A stretch of DNA of 15,967 nucleotides from Pelagophyceae sp. CCMP2097 (Eukaryota; Sar; Pelagophyceae): positions 16,856 through 32,822 of the forward strand of contig MU657653.1 in NCBI GenBank assembly GCA_026770575.1, read 5' to 3'. This document shows positions 1-10,100 of this stretch, one piece after another. The translations under genes were made by a program, and so were the position numbers. Below the pieces are notes generated by a model. It did no database searches and was not told the DNA's origin. It saw only the letters and a list, made by a program, of their open reading frames with translations. Each line of letters opens with the position of its first letter. Position 1 is the first letter of the stretch.

Positions 1-287
1 CCGTCACATAGCCAGAATTTCGATCCCTGCGGTCCTGCGATTGCCAGTCGGGCCCAAACCTTCGCAATACGGAGGCAAAATCAGTTCAAAATCAAGGTGA
101 GGAGGCAAATAAAGATTTTATCAAGTCCAAAATATTGGGGGAAACGCTTGTTCACGCCCTTGCAAGGCGCCCTCCTCGAGGCTGATCATGTAGTGTACAC
201 CCCGGGGGGCAGGGAGGCCCATAGCGACCACGCCCACCCCCGCAGGCGGCCTCTGGGAGGCACAAACTTGCGCCCAGTACTAGTGCC
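1..287. other. Upstream non-coding sequence, no gene recognised
   Basis: A 64-codon open frame from 97 on the + strand overlaps the next gene by a few bases, but its translation is low in recognisable content and resembles no family I know. The stretch is less GC-rich than the genes around positions 90-150. It presumably holds the 5' flank and promoter of the HD-domain gene that begins at 288. I see no TATA box, tRNA or repeat. Confidence 0.5.
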
Positions 288-1254
288 ATGAGATCGGCTT
301 TATCGCCGATACCCCTTGTAGTGCAAATCTCGATGGCCCGCGCCGTTGCGCCCGGCGCCGGAGCGGTGCGCGCTGCGGTGACGACGTACGTGCGCCGGGC
401 GTGCCTGCTGCGCGATGCGTCGCACGGCCTCGAGCACGCTCAGCGGGTGCGGGACACGGCTCTGGAGCTTCTAAAAGCCATCCCAGACGTCGTCGCCGCT
501 GCCGCCGCCGCGGGCCTCGACGCCCACGGCGTCATCGAGGCGGCGGCGCTGCTGCACGACGTCTGCGACCACAAGTACGTCGACGAGGAGACGGAGGCCG
601 GACGGTTGGCGATATTCGAACGCGACGGTCTACTTTCGATGCTCCTCGACGCATCAAACGCCGGAGCAGTCAAGGCCATCATCGCAGAGGTCAGCTACAG
701 CCGCGAGGACAAGCGCGCGCGGAACGGCCTCGAGCCGCTCTGGTGCGCAGCCGCGCCCCGAAGCTGGCGACACCGGGCGACAGCGGCCGCCGCGTGCACG
801 TCGCATCCGTGCCTCACGCTCGCGCGCAGGCTCGCCCTCGACGAGCCCGTGCGCACGCTGCGGCACGTTCGCGGCGCCGCGTCCGCGCCGCGCGTCTGGT
901 CCAGGGGGCGGCGCCGATCGCTCGGCCGCCTCCCGAAGCCTCGGAGTCGCCTCCCGCGGCGATGCTCCAGGCCGGTGCGTCTAGGTCGTCTCCGACGCGG
1001 ACAAAATCGACGCGCTCGGCGCGAGCGGCCTGCGCCGCTGCTTCGATTTCCGCGCGGCGCACGCCGGCAAGGCGCCGGCGGCCGACGCGGTGGCCGACGC
1101 GACGCCGGTAGACATTCAAGAGGTCGCCCAGCACTGCGACGAGAAGCTGCTGCGGCTGCTGCCGCTCTTCATCCGCACCGAGGCCGGCAAACGGCTCGCG
1201 CAGCCGGCGCACGATTTTATGGCCGACTGGCGCGCCACCATCCAAGCCGTGTAA
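288..1254 (+). CDS. HD-domain metal-dependent phosphohydrolase (YpgQ/YedJ-like), 3 exons
   Basis: Model: exons 288-742, 830-866 and 985-1254, giving 253 aa. Seen: the HD-superfamily metal ligands in order, H50 in SHGLEHAQRV, H90-D91 in ALLHDVCDHKY, and D168 in VVSDADKIDALG. The end, EAGKRLAQPAHDFM, matches the usual C-terminal helix of this family. Family knowledge: related bacterial proteins such as Bacillus YpgQ are divalent-metal nucleotide (dNTP) pyrophosphohydrolases; the substrate here is unknown. The third exon is clear from homology and follows a TCTAG acceptor. The short middle exon (LALDEPVRTLRH) is inferred, because it restores phase and fills the expected gap between SYSREDKRARNGLEPL and VVSDAD. 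The start could instead be M16 at 333, since residues 1-15 are not conserved. The frame stays open and fairly coding-like for some distance past the TAA. Confidence 0.75.
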
Positions 1255-1696
1255 AAACGCTATTCGCGCCCCTCGTGGTCCTGGGACCTGGAGCCCGACC
1301 CCGGTAACCGTATCTCGATCGCCGAGTCGCCGCGGATCAAGCGAGGCGCTATCCTCCCGGATGCGGCGGTGCAGGATGCAGCGGTGCAGCCTCAAGGTAA
1401 GCTCTTAACCTTTAGGGACACTCCAAACGGAACCTCTCGGGAGAGGGAATGTCGCCCTCTTCTGGTCGTCCCGACCCCGCCGGGCGAGAGAGCGCCCGTC
1501 TATGAATGCAGAAGGTTCGTTGATTTGAGGCGTCGCACACCACCAGAGTCGCAGCCGCTCGGCGGGCAGGTAGTCGGCTCGGTGCCTTTGGGCTGGGGGG
1601 CGGCCCGCGGCGCGGCCGGGGCGGCTCCGTCGCTCCCGGCGGCGCGGCGGCCGTCTCGCCTCCGGCGGGCGGCCGTGCGCGGCCTCGGCCCCGGGG
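1255..1696. other. Convergent 3' intergenic region
   Basis: This 442-base stretch lies between the HD-gene stop and the alpha-COP stop, which face each other, so it should hold both 3' UTRs and polyadenylation sites. It contains a 15-bp tandem duplication at 1359-1388. The frame of the HD gene remains open through it, but I could not match the translation to a known family. I saw no RNA gene. Confidence 0.5.
1359..1388. repeat. 15-bp tandem duplication
   Basis: Two adjacent copies (1359-1373 and 1374-1388) of GGATGCRGCGGTGCA differ at one base. They lie in the region downstream of the HD-domain gene. In the frame of that gene they would encode the repeated pentapeptide DAAVQ. Confidence 0.8.
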
Positions 1697-4600
1697 CTAC
1701 TTGCGCCCCGCGCCCGCGGACTGCGAGACGAGGCCGAGTGTCTCGACGCCCACGGCGGCGACGCTGCACGTCGCGCAGACCTTGCCCTTCCCGTCAGGCG
1801 CGTACGTGCTGCCGCAGAACGCGCACGCGACGGCGGGCAGGCCGCGGTACAGCGGCGCCAAAGCGAAGCAGTCTACGGTGAACGGGTTGCGCTCGTCGTA
1901 GGCCAGCTGCTGCTCGTTGCGCGCCTGTTGCTCCGACTTCTTGAGCACCATAGAGGCTTTGTTGCGGATGTCCGCGCTCGACGACGCCTAGCGTCGCGTC
2001 GCGTGCCGTCGGAATGCACGCATCGATTCAGAGGAACCACGCTCAAAATGCGTCGCACCTCTGGCAGCTCGAGCACCCTGCGAGCAAAGGCCGCGGCGTG
2101 GATGAAGTTGGAGCCCTTGTACGCCTGCGCCATGGCCAAGTTCAGCGCCAGCACCAGGTGCGCCGGCTGCAGGCGGCAGTGCCTAGATGCGGAGGGTTCG
2201 ATAGGTTGCTCGAGCGTCGGTTCTAAACTAAGCCGGTGAGTTGGTCCCCCTCGCGCGACGGAGGATTTGCTACGCACGTAAAGTACGCGGAGAGTTCCAT
2301 CTGTCGCGGGCCCGGCGCCGTGGTGCCGTTGAGCAGCTTGATGCGCACCGCGGTGACGTACTCCCTGGAGATTTCCAGGAGCTCTTTCACCTCTGCCGCC
2401 TCTGCGCGGTTCGAGGCGACGACCAGCGGGATCGACAGCAAAATGTCCTGGAAGAGGTCCTTCGACTCCTTGAACTGGCCCTTTTGGAAGAGCTTGTACG
2501 CCGACTTGAGCGTCTCGACGAGGTTGGCCATCTTTACGGCGATGATGGGCAGCGCCAGCTCGCCCGCCTTGGATGGCGGCTCGTCGGGCGACCGCCGAGA
2601 GAGCGGCATGCTGTTGGACCGCGACAGCGGGAAGCCCGGCAGCACGCAGCCCGACGCGGCGAGGACGACGAGGAACCGCGCCTTGAGCGGCACGAACTGC
2701 ACCGCCGCAATCTGCCGGTGCAGCAGCTGCATCGCAGACTCAAACGACCCGGCGGCCACGTGGTCCGCGGCGTGGCTCGACTGCGCGATCCACTGCATGC
2801 TCGCATTCGGGCCCAGCGCCGGCATGGCGCCGACCTCTGCGGCAAAGTCGCCGCCCGACGCGGTCGCCGGCGCCGCACCGTCGTCGTCGTCATCGCCCAG
2901 GTCGAGGTCATCGTCCCAGCCGCCGGGCTCGCCGCCGTCCTCCTTTTCCGCGCCGTGGTCGTCGTCGTCAAGGTCCAGGTCGTCGCCCCAGTCGTTTGCG
3001 GAGATGGGCTCGTCGTTTGCGGACGCGGCGCTCGCGCCCACGGCCGACGCCTCGGCGCCGTTGCCGCGGTCGTAGAGCGCCGACTTGCTCACCGTGAGCA
3101 GCGGCCAGTTGTCGGCGCGCAGGATGGGCGTCGGCGGCTGGATGAGCTGCGCGTCGGCGACGTTGTCCAGCGACGGCAGCGGCTTGCCCGCGGCTTCGGC
3201 CAGCTCGCCCAGGCGCTGTACGTCGTCCTGCAGGCCGTGCGTCGCCGCCGTCAGGTACGCCAGTGCCGTCTGGCCTGCCTCCTCGAGCACCTTGACGCGC
3301 TCCTGCGCGTCGCCCAGAAAGAGCGCGTTGTGAAAGCGCGCCTGTAAGCGCTCCGTCAACGCTCAAGAATTCGGATCAACTCTCTCGACTCGACAACGAT
3401 GGAAACTAGGGTCAAACCCAACGCGCGCTCTCGGACCCACCTGCGTGTCGCCGCGCATCTCGGCGATCTTCAGCATCTTGCGCAGCTTATCCGTGTTGCC
3501 CGTCAGCAGGTACAAGAAGCTCAGGCGCTCAAAGTTCTTGGTGCGCTGGTAGGCCATCTCCACGACCTACGTCAAACCCTCGAGCCGGGGATTTGTTCGA
3601 GTTAAAAAGCAGTGGGAACGCACCTGGTGGTTGCCCTGCCGCAGCGCCTCGACGCCGAGGCGGTGCCAGCACTGGTCGTCGCCCATCTCGTAGGCCGTGT
3701 TCATGGCGATTTCGATGTTGCCACACGCGAGCGCGAGCTTGAAGCGCGTCGGGAGGTCTTCGACAAAGTGCAATGCCACCTCGGGGAAGCCCTTGTCCTG
3801 GAGGTACACGATGAGCGCCTTGCCGCAGAGGCGCGTCGTGCGGACCATGGCCATAACAGCGCCAAAGTCCTTGTCCTCCAAAGCGAGCTTGAACACCGCC
3901 TCTGTGTTGTCGATGGCGATGGTGCGCGTCTTGCCCTCGCGGTCGAGGCAGTGCACCTAGAGGCGCGGACGCGTCGGACCGGAGAGGTGGGTTTATCATC
4001 AGCATCACTCCCCGGGGTCCGGAGCGCGCCCTCGCGCCTCGTCGACGGTGTAATCCTCACCTGGCGGTCGTGGACGCGCGTGATGTACACGGGCACGTCG
4101 AGCGTGCGGATGATGCCCGTGTCGCCGTTGCAGAGGGCGTACTTGATGTGATTCAGCGTGGTGTAGACGAAGACGCGGCCCTCCGTGTCCCACATGCCCG
4201 ACTTGACGCGCACCGTCTCCGTCACCGAGCAGAGCTGGTCCAGCTCGCGGTTCGCCACCGTGATGCCGTGCTTAGAGACGAGCGCGACGAAGGACGCGTC
4301 AGCGTTCCAGTGCACGTACTTGACGCGCGGCGCCTGCAGCTCGGCCAGCACGCGGCGCGACTGCGGCTCGAAGAGCGTGATGCGGTCCTCGGACCGCAGC
4401 AGGAGGCGGCCCGACGTGCCGGCGTAGAAGATGCGGTCCGTCGACGCGTTGGGGGGCGGGATGGCCTTGCGCTTCTCGTTGTTGAAGTCCTTTATGATAA
4501 TCTGCCGGTTCTTGTCCAAAATGGCGAAGCGGTTGCGCGCCAGGAATGTCACCTGTCGGGGGAGGACTATAGAGAGGACTCGGGAAAGGACTCGAGCAAG

Positions 4601-6740
4601 CGGTCAAGATTGCGAGGTGCGCACCGAGGCCGCGTGGCCACGCTTGACGTCCGTCGCGTCCTGGGCGCCCGCCGCCGCCGCGCCGCCGGCCTCTGGCTTG
4701 AACGAGATGAGCTCGTACGAGCCGCCGTCGGCGTCGCTGAAGAGGAGCATGACGTCCTCCGTCGGGCTGAACAAGTTGTACTCGAGCGACCGCGCGTTGC
4801 CGCCAATGCCCGAGACGTTGCCGTGGCCCGCGCGCCGCAGCGACAGCGACGGCACGTCGCGGCCGTTGGCGTAGTCGTACGTGCGCAGGTACTTGTCCTT
4901 GACGTACAAGAGGCGGCCGCCGACCTACATCAAACCCTTTAAAAACACGCCAAAACGCAAGAACAAATCACGAGCGTGTCCGCGCGCCGCGATGGCCAGT
5001 TTGCCGCGAGCCACGATGACGGCGCCTTCCTTCCGGCATCGGGAGCCTCTGCTCTCGCCCACGACTCTGCCGTCCTCCCTGCGACAGCCCGCTCGCCGAT
5101 CCGCGTTCGCCGATCCGCGTTTGCCGCTCGCGCAGACGCGGCCACCGACGCTCGCGTACGCCGGCCGCTCGCGCTCGAGCTTGAAGACGATCATACCCGA
5201 ATCGTGGCCCGCCGCCAGCAGGTTTTGCTCCGGGTGCGCGGCGAGGATCCAAAACCTGGGAGCGCGCTGAGTCGAGCCGAAGCGCTTCTAAAGGCAACGG
5301 CGGGAGAGGGCAACAGGCGCTATTCGAGAGACAAAGACAAAGGTGCAAATAGAGCGCCAATCGAGGAAGCGTCGGTCCACGAGGCCTTAAACCCGTCGCC
5401 CCCCTTTCGGCGCGGTACGGCCCTTTCCACGCAAAAAAAAGGCCTCACCGGTCGTTCTCGCGGCGGAACGTCTGCACGCCCAGGCGCTTGGAGATGTCCC
5501 AGACGCGGATGCTGCGGTCCTCGGAGTTGGACACGATCAGCTCGTGCTTCGGGTGGAAGACCACGCAGCTGACGTTGTTCGTGTGGCCGCGCATCGTATC
5601 CACCTCCCACGCCTTGGTCTCGTTCATGCCTAGACGCGCGTGCTGGGCACACGCAGTGGGCACTGCGGCACGTTCTTTCGCGTCAAAAAAGGCTTTGAAA
5701 ACACCGTCCGTAAGCCCCCGCCCACGACGTCGAGCCGCCCCCGACGCCCCTCGAGCCGCTGCCGCTCCCCGGGCAACCTTGGCTGCGCTGCGCCTTGGTT
5801 TTCAAAAGCACGCGATTTCAAACGCTCGGACGCGGCGTGTGCGTACGCCACAATTTGACCTGGCGGTCGTCGGCGCCGGAGATGACCAGCGGCAGCGTCG
5901 GGTGGAACGCGGCCCAGTTGACGCCGCGGTCGTGGCCTTCGAGGACGTACTTGACGACTGCGTCGTTGCCGCCGAAGAGGTCGGCGTTGACGCGCGAGAC
6001 GACGTTCGCCGCGCCCGCCGCCGCGTCGCCGCCGCCGGGCGCGCCGCGCACCGTCTTCTTGCGCAGGCCGGTGATGTCCCAGACCCGCACGGTCTGGTCG
6101 AGCGACGCCGAGACGATGAGGTCGTCTTTGGCCTACGCGCGGACCGCGCTTCGAGCGGCGGTTGGGGCACACCTTGCACCGCCACGGCGGCGGCCATGCT
6201 GGTGGCCTCCCTCCCGTCACGCCGCTCGCCTCGGCGCGCCCCCTCCCTCGGAAAGCTCCGGGCTCTGCAACGTGTTTTCCCGTCTTTGAACGAGGCGCCG
6301 CTCGACACGTGAAAGCTCGCGCACATGACGTAGTGGTTGTGCCCTGTCAGCACCGAGACGCAGGACCGCGACTGCCAATTCCAGATCCGGATGGTCTGGT
6401 CGTCGGACGCGGAGACGAGCCACGGGTAGTCGGAGTGGAAGCAGACAGTGCGGATGTAGTCCAAGTGCCCGAGCAGAGTAAAGAGGCAGCGCCGCAGCTT
6501 GTAGTCCCAGACCTTGATGCGGTAGTCGTCGCCGCCAGAGCAGATGAGCGGCTGGACCTTGTGGAAGTCCACGCCGCGCACGGGGCCGTCGTGCTCGTCG
6601 AAACGGTCCAGCAGCGTGCCCATGCGGTAATCCCACAGCTGAATCACGCCATTGTGCAGCGACGTCAGCACCCACGGCCGGTGCGAGTGGAAGGCCAGGC
6701 CCTTCACGCGGTTCGACTTGGACTCGAACTTGGTCAGCAT
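1697..6740 (-). CDS. COPA: Coatomer subunit alpha (alpha-COP), 11 exons
   Basis: Exons, in reading order on the - strand: 6740-6309, 6132-5847, 5629-5449, 5255-5150, 4924-4625, 4552-4061, 3956-3624, 3566-3441, 3341-2278, 2182-2059, 1987-1697. They total 3735 nt, so 1244 aa, close to the roughly 1220 aa of animal alpha-COP. Role: cytosolic COPI coat subunit on Golgi membranes. With beta-prime- and epsilon-COP it forms the outer layer and recognises C-terminal dilysine retrieval signals. Seen: a start [15 protein letters not shown] typical of the family, an N-terminal WD40 propeller (about residues 1-310), a second propeller (about 330-600), an alpha-solenoid with [16 protein letters not shown], an acidic linker (about 869-906) with two W-acid motifs ([18 protein letters not shown]), and the C-terminal COPI_C domain that binds epsilon-COP. 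The tail carries CAFC and CATC pairs that could bind zinc. All introns have GT and AG ends and keep frame. The least certain junctions are at 5150/4924 and 3341. Confidence 0.95.
4925..5149 (-). other. alpha-COP intron 4 with exon-like duplicated 5' end
   Basis: The intron is 225 nt, with donor GTCGGTGG and acceptor GATGTAG. Its first 16 bases match the first 16 bases of the next exon at 14 positions (GTCGGYGGCCGCSTCT). The protein alignment to other alpha-COPs allows only one copy of VGGR, so the first copy is intronic. It also contains a 14-bp tandem repeat at 5094-5121. Confidence 0.7.
5094..5121. repeat. 14-bp perfect tandem duplication inside an intron
   Basis: CGCCGATCCGCGTT occurs twice without a gap (5094-5107 and 5108-5121). 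It lies within alpha-COP intron 4. It has no coding role in the gene model. Confidence 0.85.
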
Positions 6741-7149
6741 CCTGCGGAAGCGCCCGCGGCTCGGGAGCGGCTAAAGGTGGCGCTGCCGCGGAGGAGTTTA
6801 ATCCGCACGCGACGAGTCGGGAACCCGGAGAGCCGGCACCGACGTCTGGAGGGCGAAGCTCGGTGCGGCGCTCGGACTCGCACGCTCACCCGCCGCGCCC
6901 AGGTCGCGCTGCAGGCAGGCCACACGCTGATGATGAATCGCCACGAGCCGATATCGGGCAATTCTCGGAGCCCATAACCTTTCTACCGGATTGTATCTCA
7001 ACGGACACTTAGCTCGCCGCGCCATACGAGCGCCAGCAGCCGCCGCGTCGCGCCCCCGAGCGCTCCGCCTCGCCTGCGGCCCGTGACCGCGGAGGAGCGC
7101 TCCCCGCAGCGGCCCTTTCCCCAGACCGTCTTGGCTTTGGAAAGGCAAG
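6741..7149. promoter_or_regulatory. Probable bidirectional promoter of the alpha-COP and beta-prime-COP genes
   Basis: These 409 bases separate two divergent start codons (alpha-COP at 6740 on -, beta-prime-COP at 7150 on +), so they must hold both 5' UTRs and both promoters unless distant elements are used. I see no TATA box at a sensible place. A less GC-rich stretch lies at about 6930-7010 and includes a perfect 10-bp palindrome CCGATATCGG at 6948-6957, almost at the midpoint. The context CAAG before the beta-prime ATG gives an A at -3, favourable for initiation. The bases CTTCCGCAG just upstream of the alpha-COP ATG, read on the - strand, could be a 3' splice site of a 5'-UTR intron. That is speculative. 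Confidence 0.65.
6948..6957. promoter_or_regulatory. 10-bp palindrome at the centre of the divergent promoter
   Basis: CCGATATCGG is a perfect palindrome centred at 6952.5, about 7 bases from the midpoint of the 409-base spacer between the two COPI genes. A symmetric site is what a dimeric factor acting on both sides would bind. A 10-bp palindrome can also occur by chance, so the role is a guess. Confidence 0.3.
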
Positions 7150-10100
7150 ATGCCCCTCCGCCTGGAGATCAAGAAGAAGCTGTCGGCGCGGTCGGACCGC
7201 GTCAAGTCGGTCGACCTGCACCCCACAGAGCCATGGGTGCTCTCGGCGCTCTACTCGGGCAACGTGTTCTTGTGGAACACGGACACGTCGCTGCTCGAGA
7301 AATCATGGGAGGTGCGTCTCGCTTGTCTTGGCAATAATTCGAAAGTCGAGGCGCGGGCGCGGCCGTTTCGAAGCGTCTCGCAACGACGACCGTTCCCGCA
7401 GGTCTGTGAGCTGCCCGTGCGCTCGTGCAAGTTCATCGCGCGCCGCTCGCAGTTCATCTGCGCCTCGGGTGCGTTTTGAATCGCGGGCAAAAAGGCCCGT
7501 TAAAACCAATGGCTCGTGCCGAGGGACGGGAGACGCCGCGGCACGGCCGAGGCCCTCCCGAGTCGTCGCGTGTTTCCCTTTTCAAAAGGAGAAATGCCTC
7601 TCCCGTCTGCCCGCCGTCTCACCCCCGCCCCCCGCGCTAGACGACATGAAGCTGCGCATCTACAACTACAACACGATGGAGAAGGTGCGCGAGGTCGACG
7701 CGCACGCCGACTACATCCGGTGCGTTTTTCCGTGTTGGGTTCTCGTAGACTTGATAAAATCCTATATTTTTCAATTTCCAACGATCCCACGCCTCCAGGT
7801 ACATTGAGATCCACCCGACGCTGCCCTACGTGCTGTCGTCGTCGGACGACATGACGATGAAGCTGTGGAACTGGGACCAGAACTGGGACTGCGTCTCGTC
7901 GTTTGAGGGCCACGCGCACTACGTCATGATGTGCAAGTTCAACCTCAAGGTGCGATGCAACCCGTTTGAAACTCGAGTGTGTGCAGCGTCGTTCCCTCCT
8001 GGTTCCTCTCGTAACTCTGCGCGAATAGGACTCGAACACGTTCGCGTCGGCGTCGCTGGACCGCACGATCAAGGTCTGGGGCCTCGGCGCGTCGTCGGCG
8101 CACTTTTCGCTTGAGGGCCACGAGCGCGGCGTGAACTGCATCGACTACTATCCTGGCGGCGACAAGCCGTACCTGCTCAGCGGCGCGGATGACAAGATGG
8201 TCAAGATTTGGGACTACCAGACCAAGTCGTGCATCCAGACGCTCGAGGGCCACGCCAACAACGTCTGCGCCGTGCTGTTCCACCCGCGGCTGCCCGTGCT
8301 GGTGTCGGCCTCGGAGGACGGCACGGTGCGGATCTGGCACGCGGCGACGTACCGAGCCGAGACCACGCTCAACTACGGCCTCGAGCGCGCGTGGGCCATC
8401 GCCGCCGCCAAGGAGAGCAACGGCCTAGCCATCGGCTACGACGAGGTGCGGGGCCGTCTTTTTTATGACTTTTTTAGCGAGAGCATCTTTGCGCGCGCGG
8501 TCCCGCACGCGACGCGATCTCCGCTAGGGCACCATCCTCATCAAGCTGGGCCACGACGCGCCGGTCGCGTCGCTGGACGCGCACACGGGCAAGCTCGTCT
8601 GGGCGCGCAACAACGACATTGCGAGCGCGTCTTTAAAGGGTGTGGCGCAGGACGCGGCGGACGGCGAGCGCGTGCAGCTGGCGAGCAAGGACATGGGGTC
8701 GTGCGAGATCTTCCCACAGACGATCAAGCACAACTGCAACGGCCGCTTCCTCGTCGTCTGCGGCGACGGCGAGTACATCATCTACACGTCGCAGGCGCTG
8801 CGCAACAAGGCGTTCGGCCAGGCGCTCGACTTTTGCTGGAGCGCCGTGGGCACGGGCGACTACGCCGTGCGCGAGAGCCTCTCGCGCGTCAAGATCTTCC
8901 GCAACTTCAAGGAGCACGCCACGATCAAGGCGCCCATCGCTGCGGCGGAGGGGCTCTTTGGCGGGGCCACGGTGGCCGTGCGCGGCGCCGACTGCGTGAG
9001 CGCCCTTTTTCGCAAAATGGGGAGATTCGAAGGCACGAGCCGCGGTCCCTAGGTCTGCTTCTTCGACTGGACGGACGGCGCGTTCCTGTGCAAGATTGAC
9101 GTTGCGCCGACGGCCGTGTACTGGAACGACACCATGGAGCTGGTGCTCCTCGTCTGCGAGGACCAGGCCTTCGTGCTCAAGTACGACCGCGCCGCGGTGG
9201 AGTACGCCCTCGCGAACGGCGAGGCGTCGCCCGAAGGCGGCGTCTCGGGCGCGTTTGAGCCCATCCACGAGATTGGCGAGCGCATCACGGCCGGCCAGTG
9301 GGTCGGCGACTGCTTCCTCTTCAGCAACGCCGCCGGCCGCCTCAACTACTTTGTCGGCGGCAACACGATGACGCTGTGCCACCTCGACGGCGCGCAGGCA
9401 CTGTACATGCTCGGCTATCTCCCCAAGGAGGACCGCGTCTTCCTCATGGACAGGTCCTACGGCGTCGTCTCGTACCGCGCCCTCCTCGCCGTGCTGCAGT
9501 ACCAGACCGCCGTCGTGCGCAAGGACTTTGACGCCGCGAACACCCTGCTGGCGGCCATCCCGACGTCGGAGCACTCGGCCGTCGCGCGCTTCCTCGAGGC
9601 CCAGGGCTACAAGGACGTCGCGCTGCAGGTGCGCCGCCAGTCTGCCCGGTCATGTTGGCACCAATCCCAGCAGCACCGGACTTTTGTCCTCTTGAGAGTC
9701 ATTTTGAGACGACTCGATCGAAACGCACTAAAAGAATCCTAGGTTTCGACCGACCCGGATCACAAGTTCGACCTGGCGCTCGACTTGCAGCAGCTCTCCG
9801 TGGCACACGCTTTACTCGAGGCGACGCCGCAGATTGACCGCGACACGACGGACTACCAATCCAAGTGCGAGCCCGCGTCTGGAACAGTTGCACCGTGCCG
9901 CAACGATCCTAGAGGCGCGGGCGGCAGAGCCTCGCAGGAGCGCCAGAAGACAAGACGCCCCGCGCGAGTGGCGACTCTAGGTGGAAGCGCCTCGGCGACC
10001 TGGCGCTGGCGGACTGCGACTTGGCGCTGGCGGAGCGCTGCGCCGAGCACGCCGGCGACCTGGCGGGGCTGCTCATGCTGTACACGTCGTCGGGCGACCG

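Noticed and set aside
2241..3347. 368-codon + strand open frame opposite alpha-COP exon 9
   Set aside because: It is the antisense shadow of a confidently identified exon in GC-rich DNA. The translation is mostly R, A, V and G with no recognisable domain.
8633..9574. 313-codon - strand open frame opposite beta-prime-COP
   Set aside because: It lies opposite exons with strong coatomer homology, crosses an intron, and has no recognisable content.
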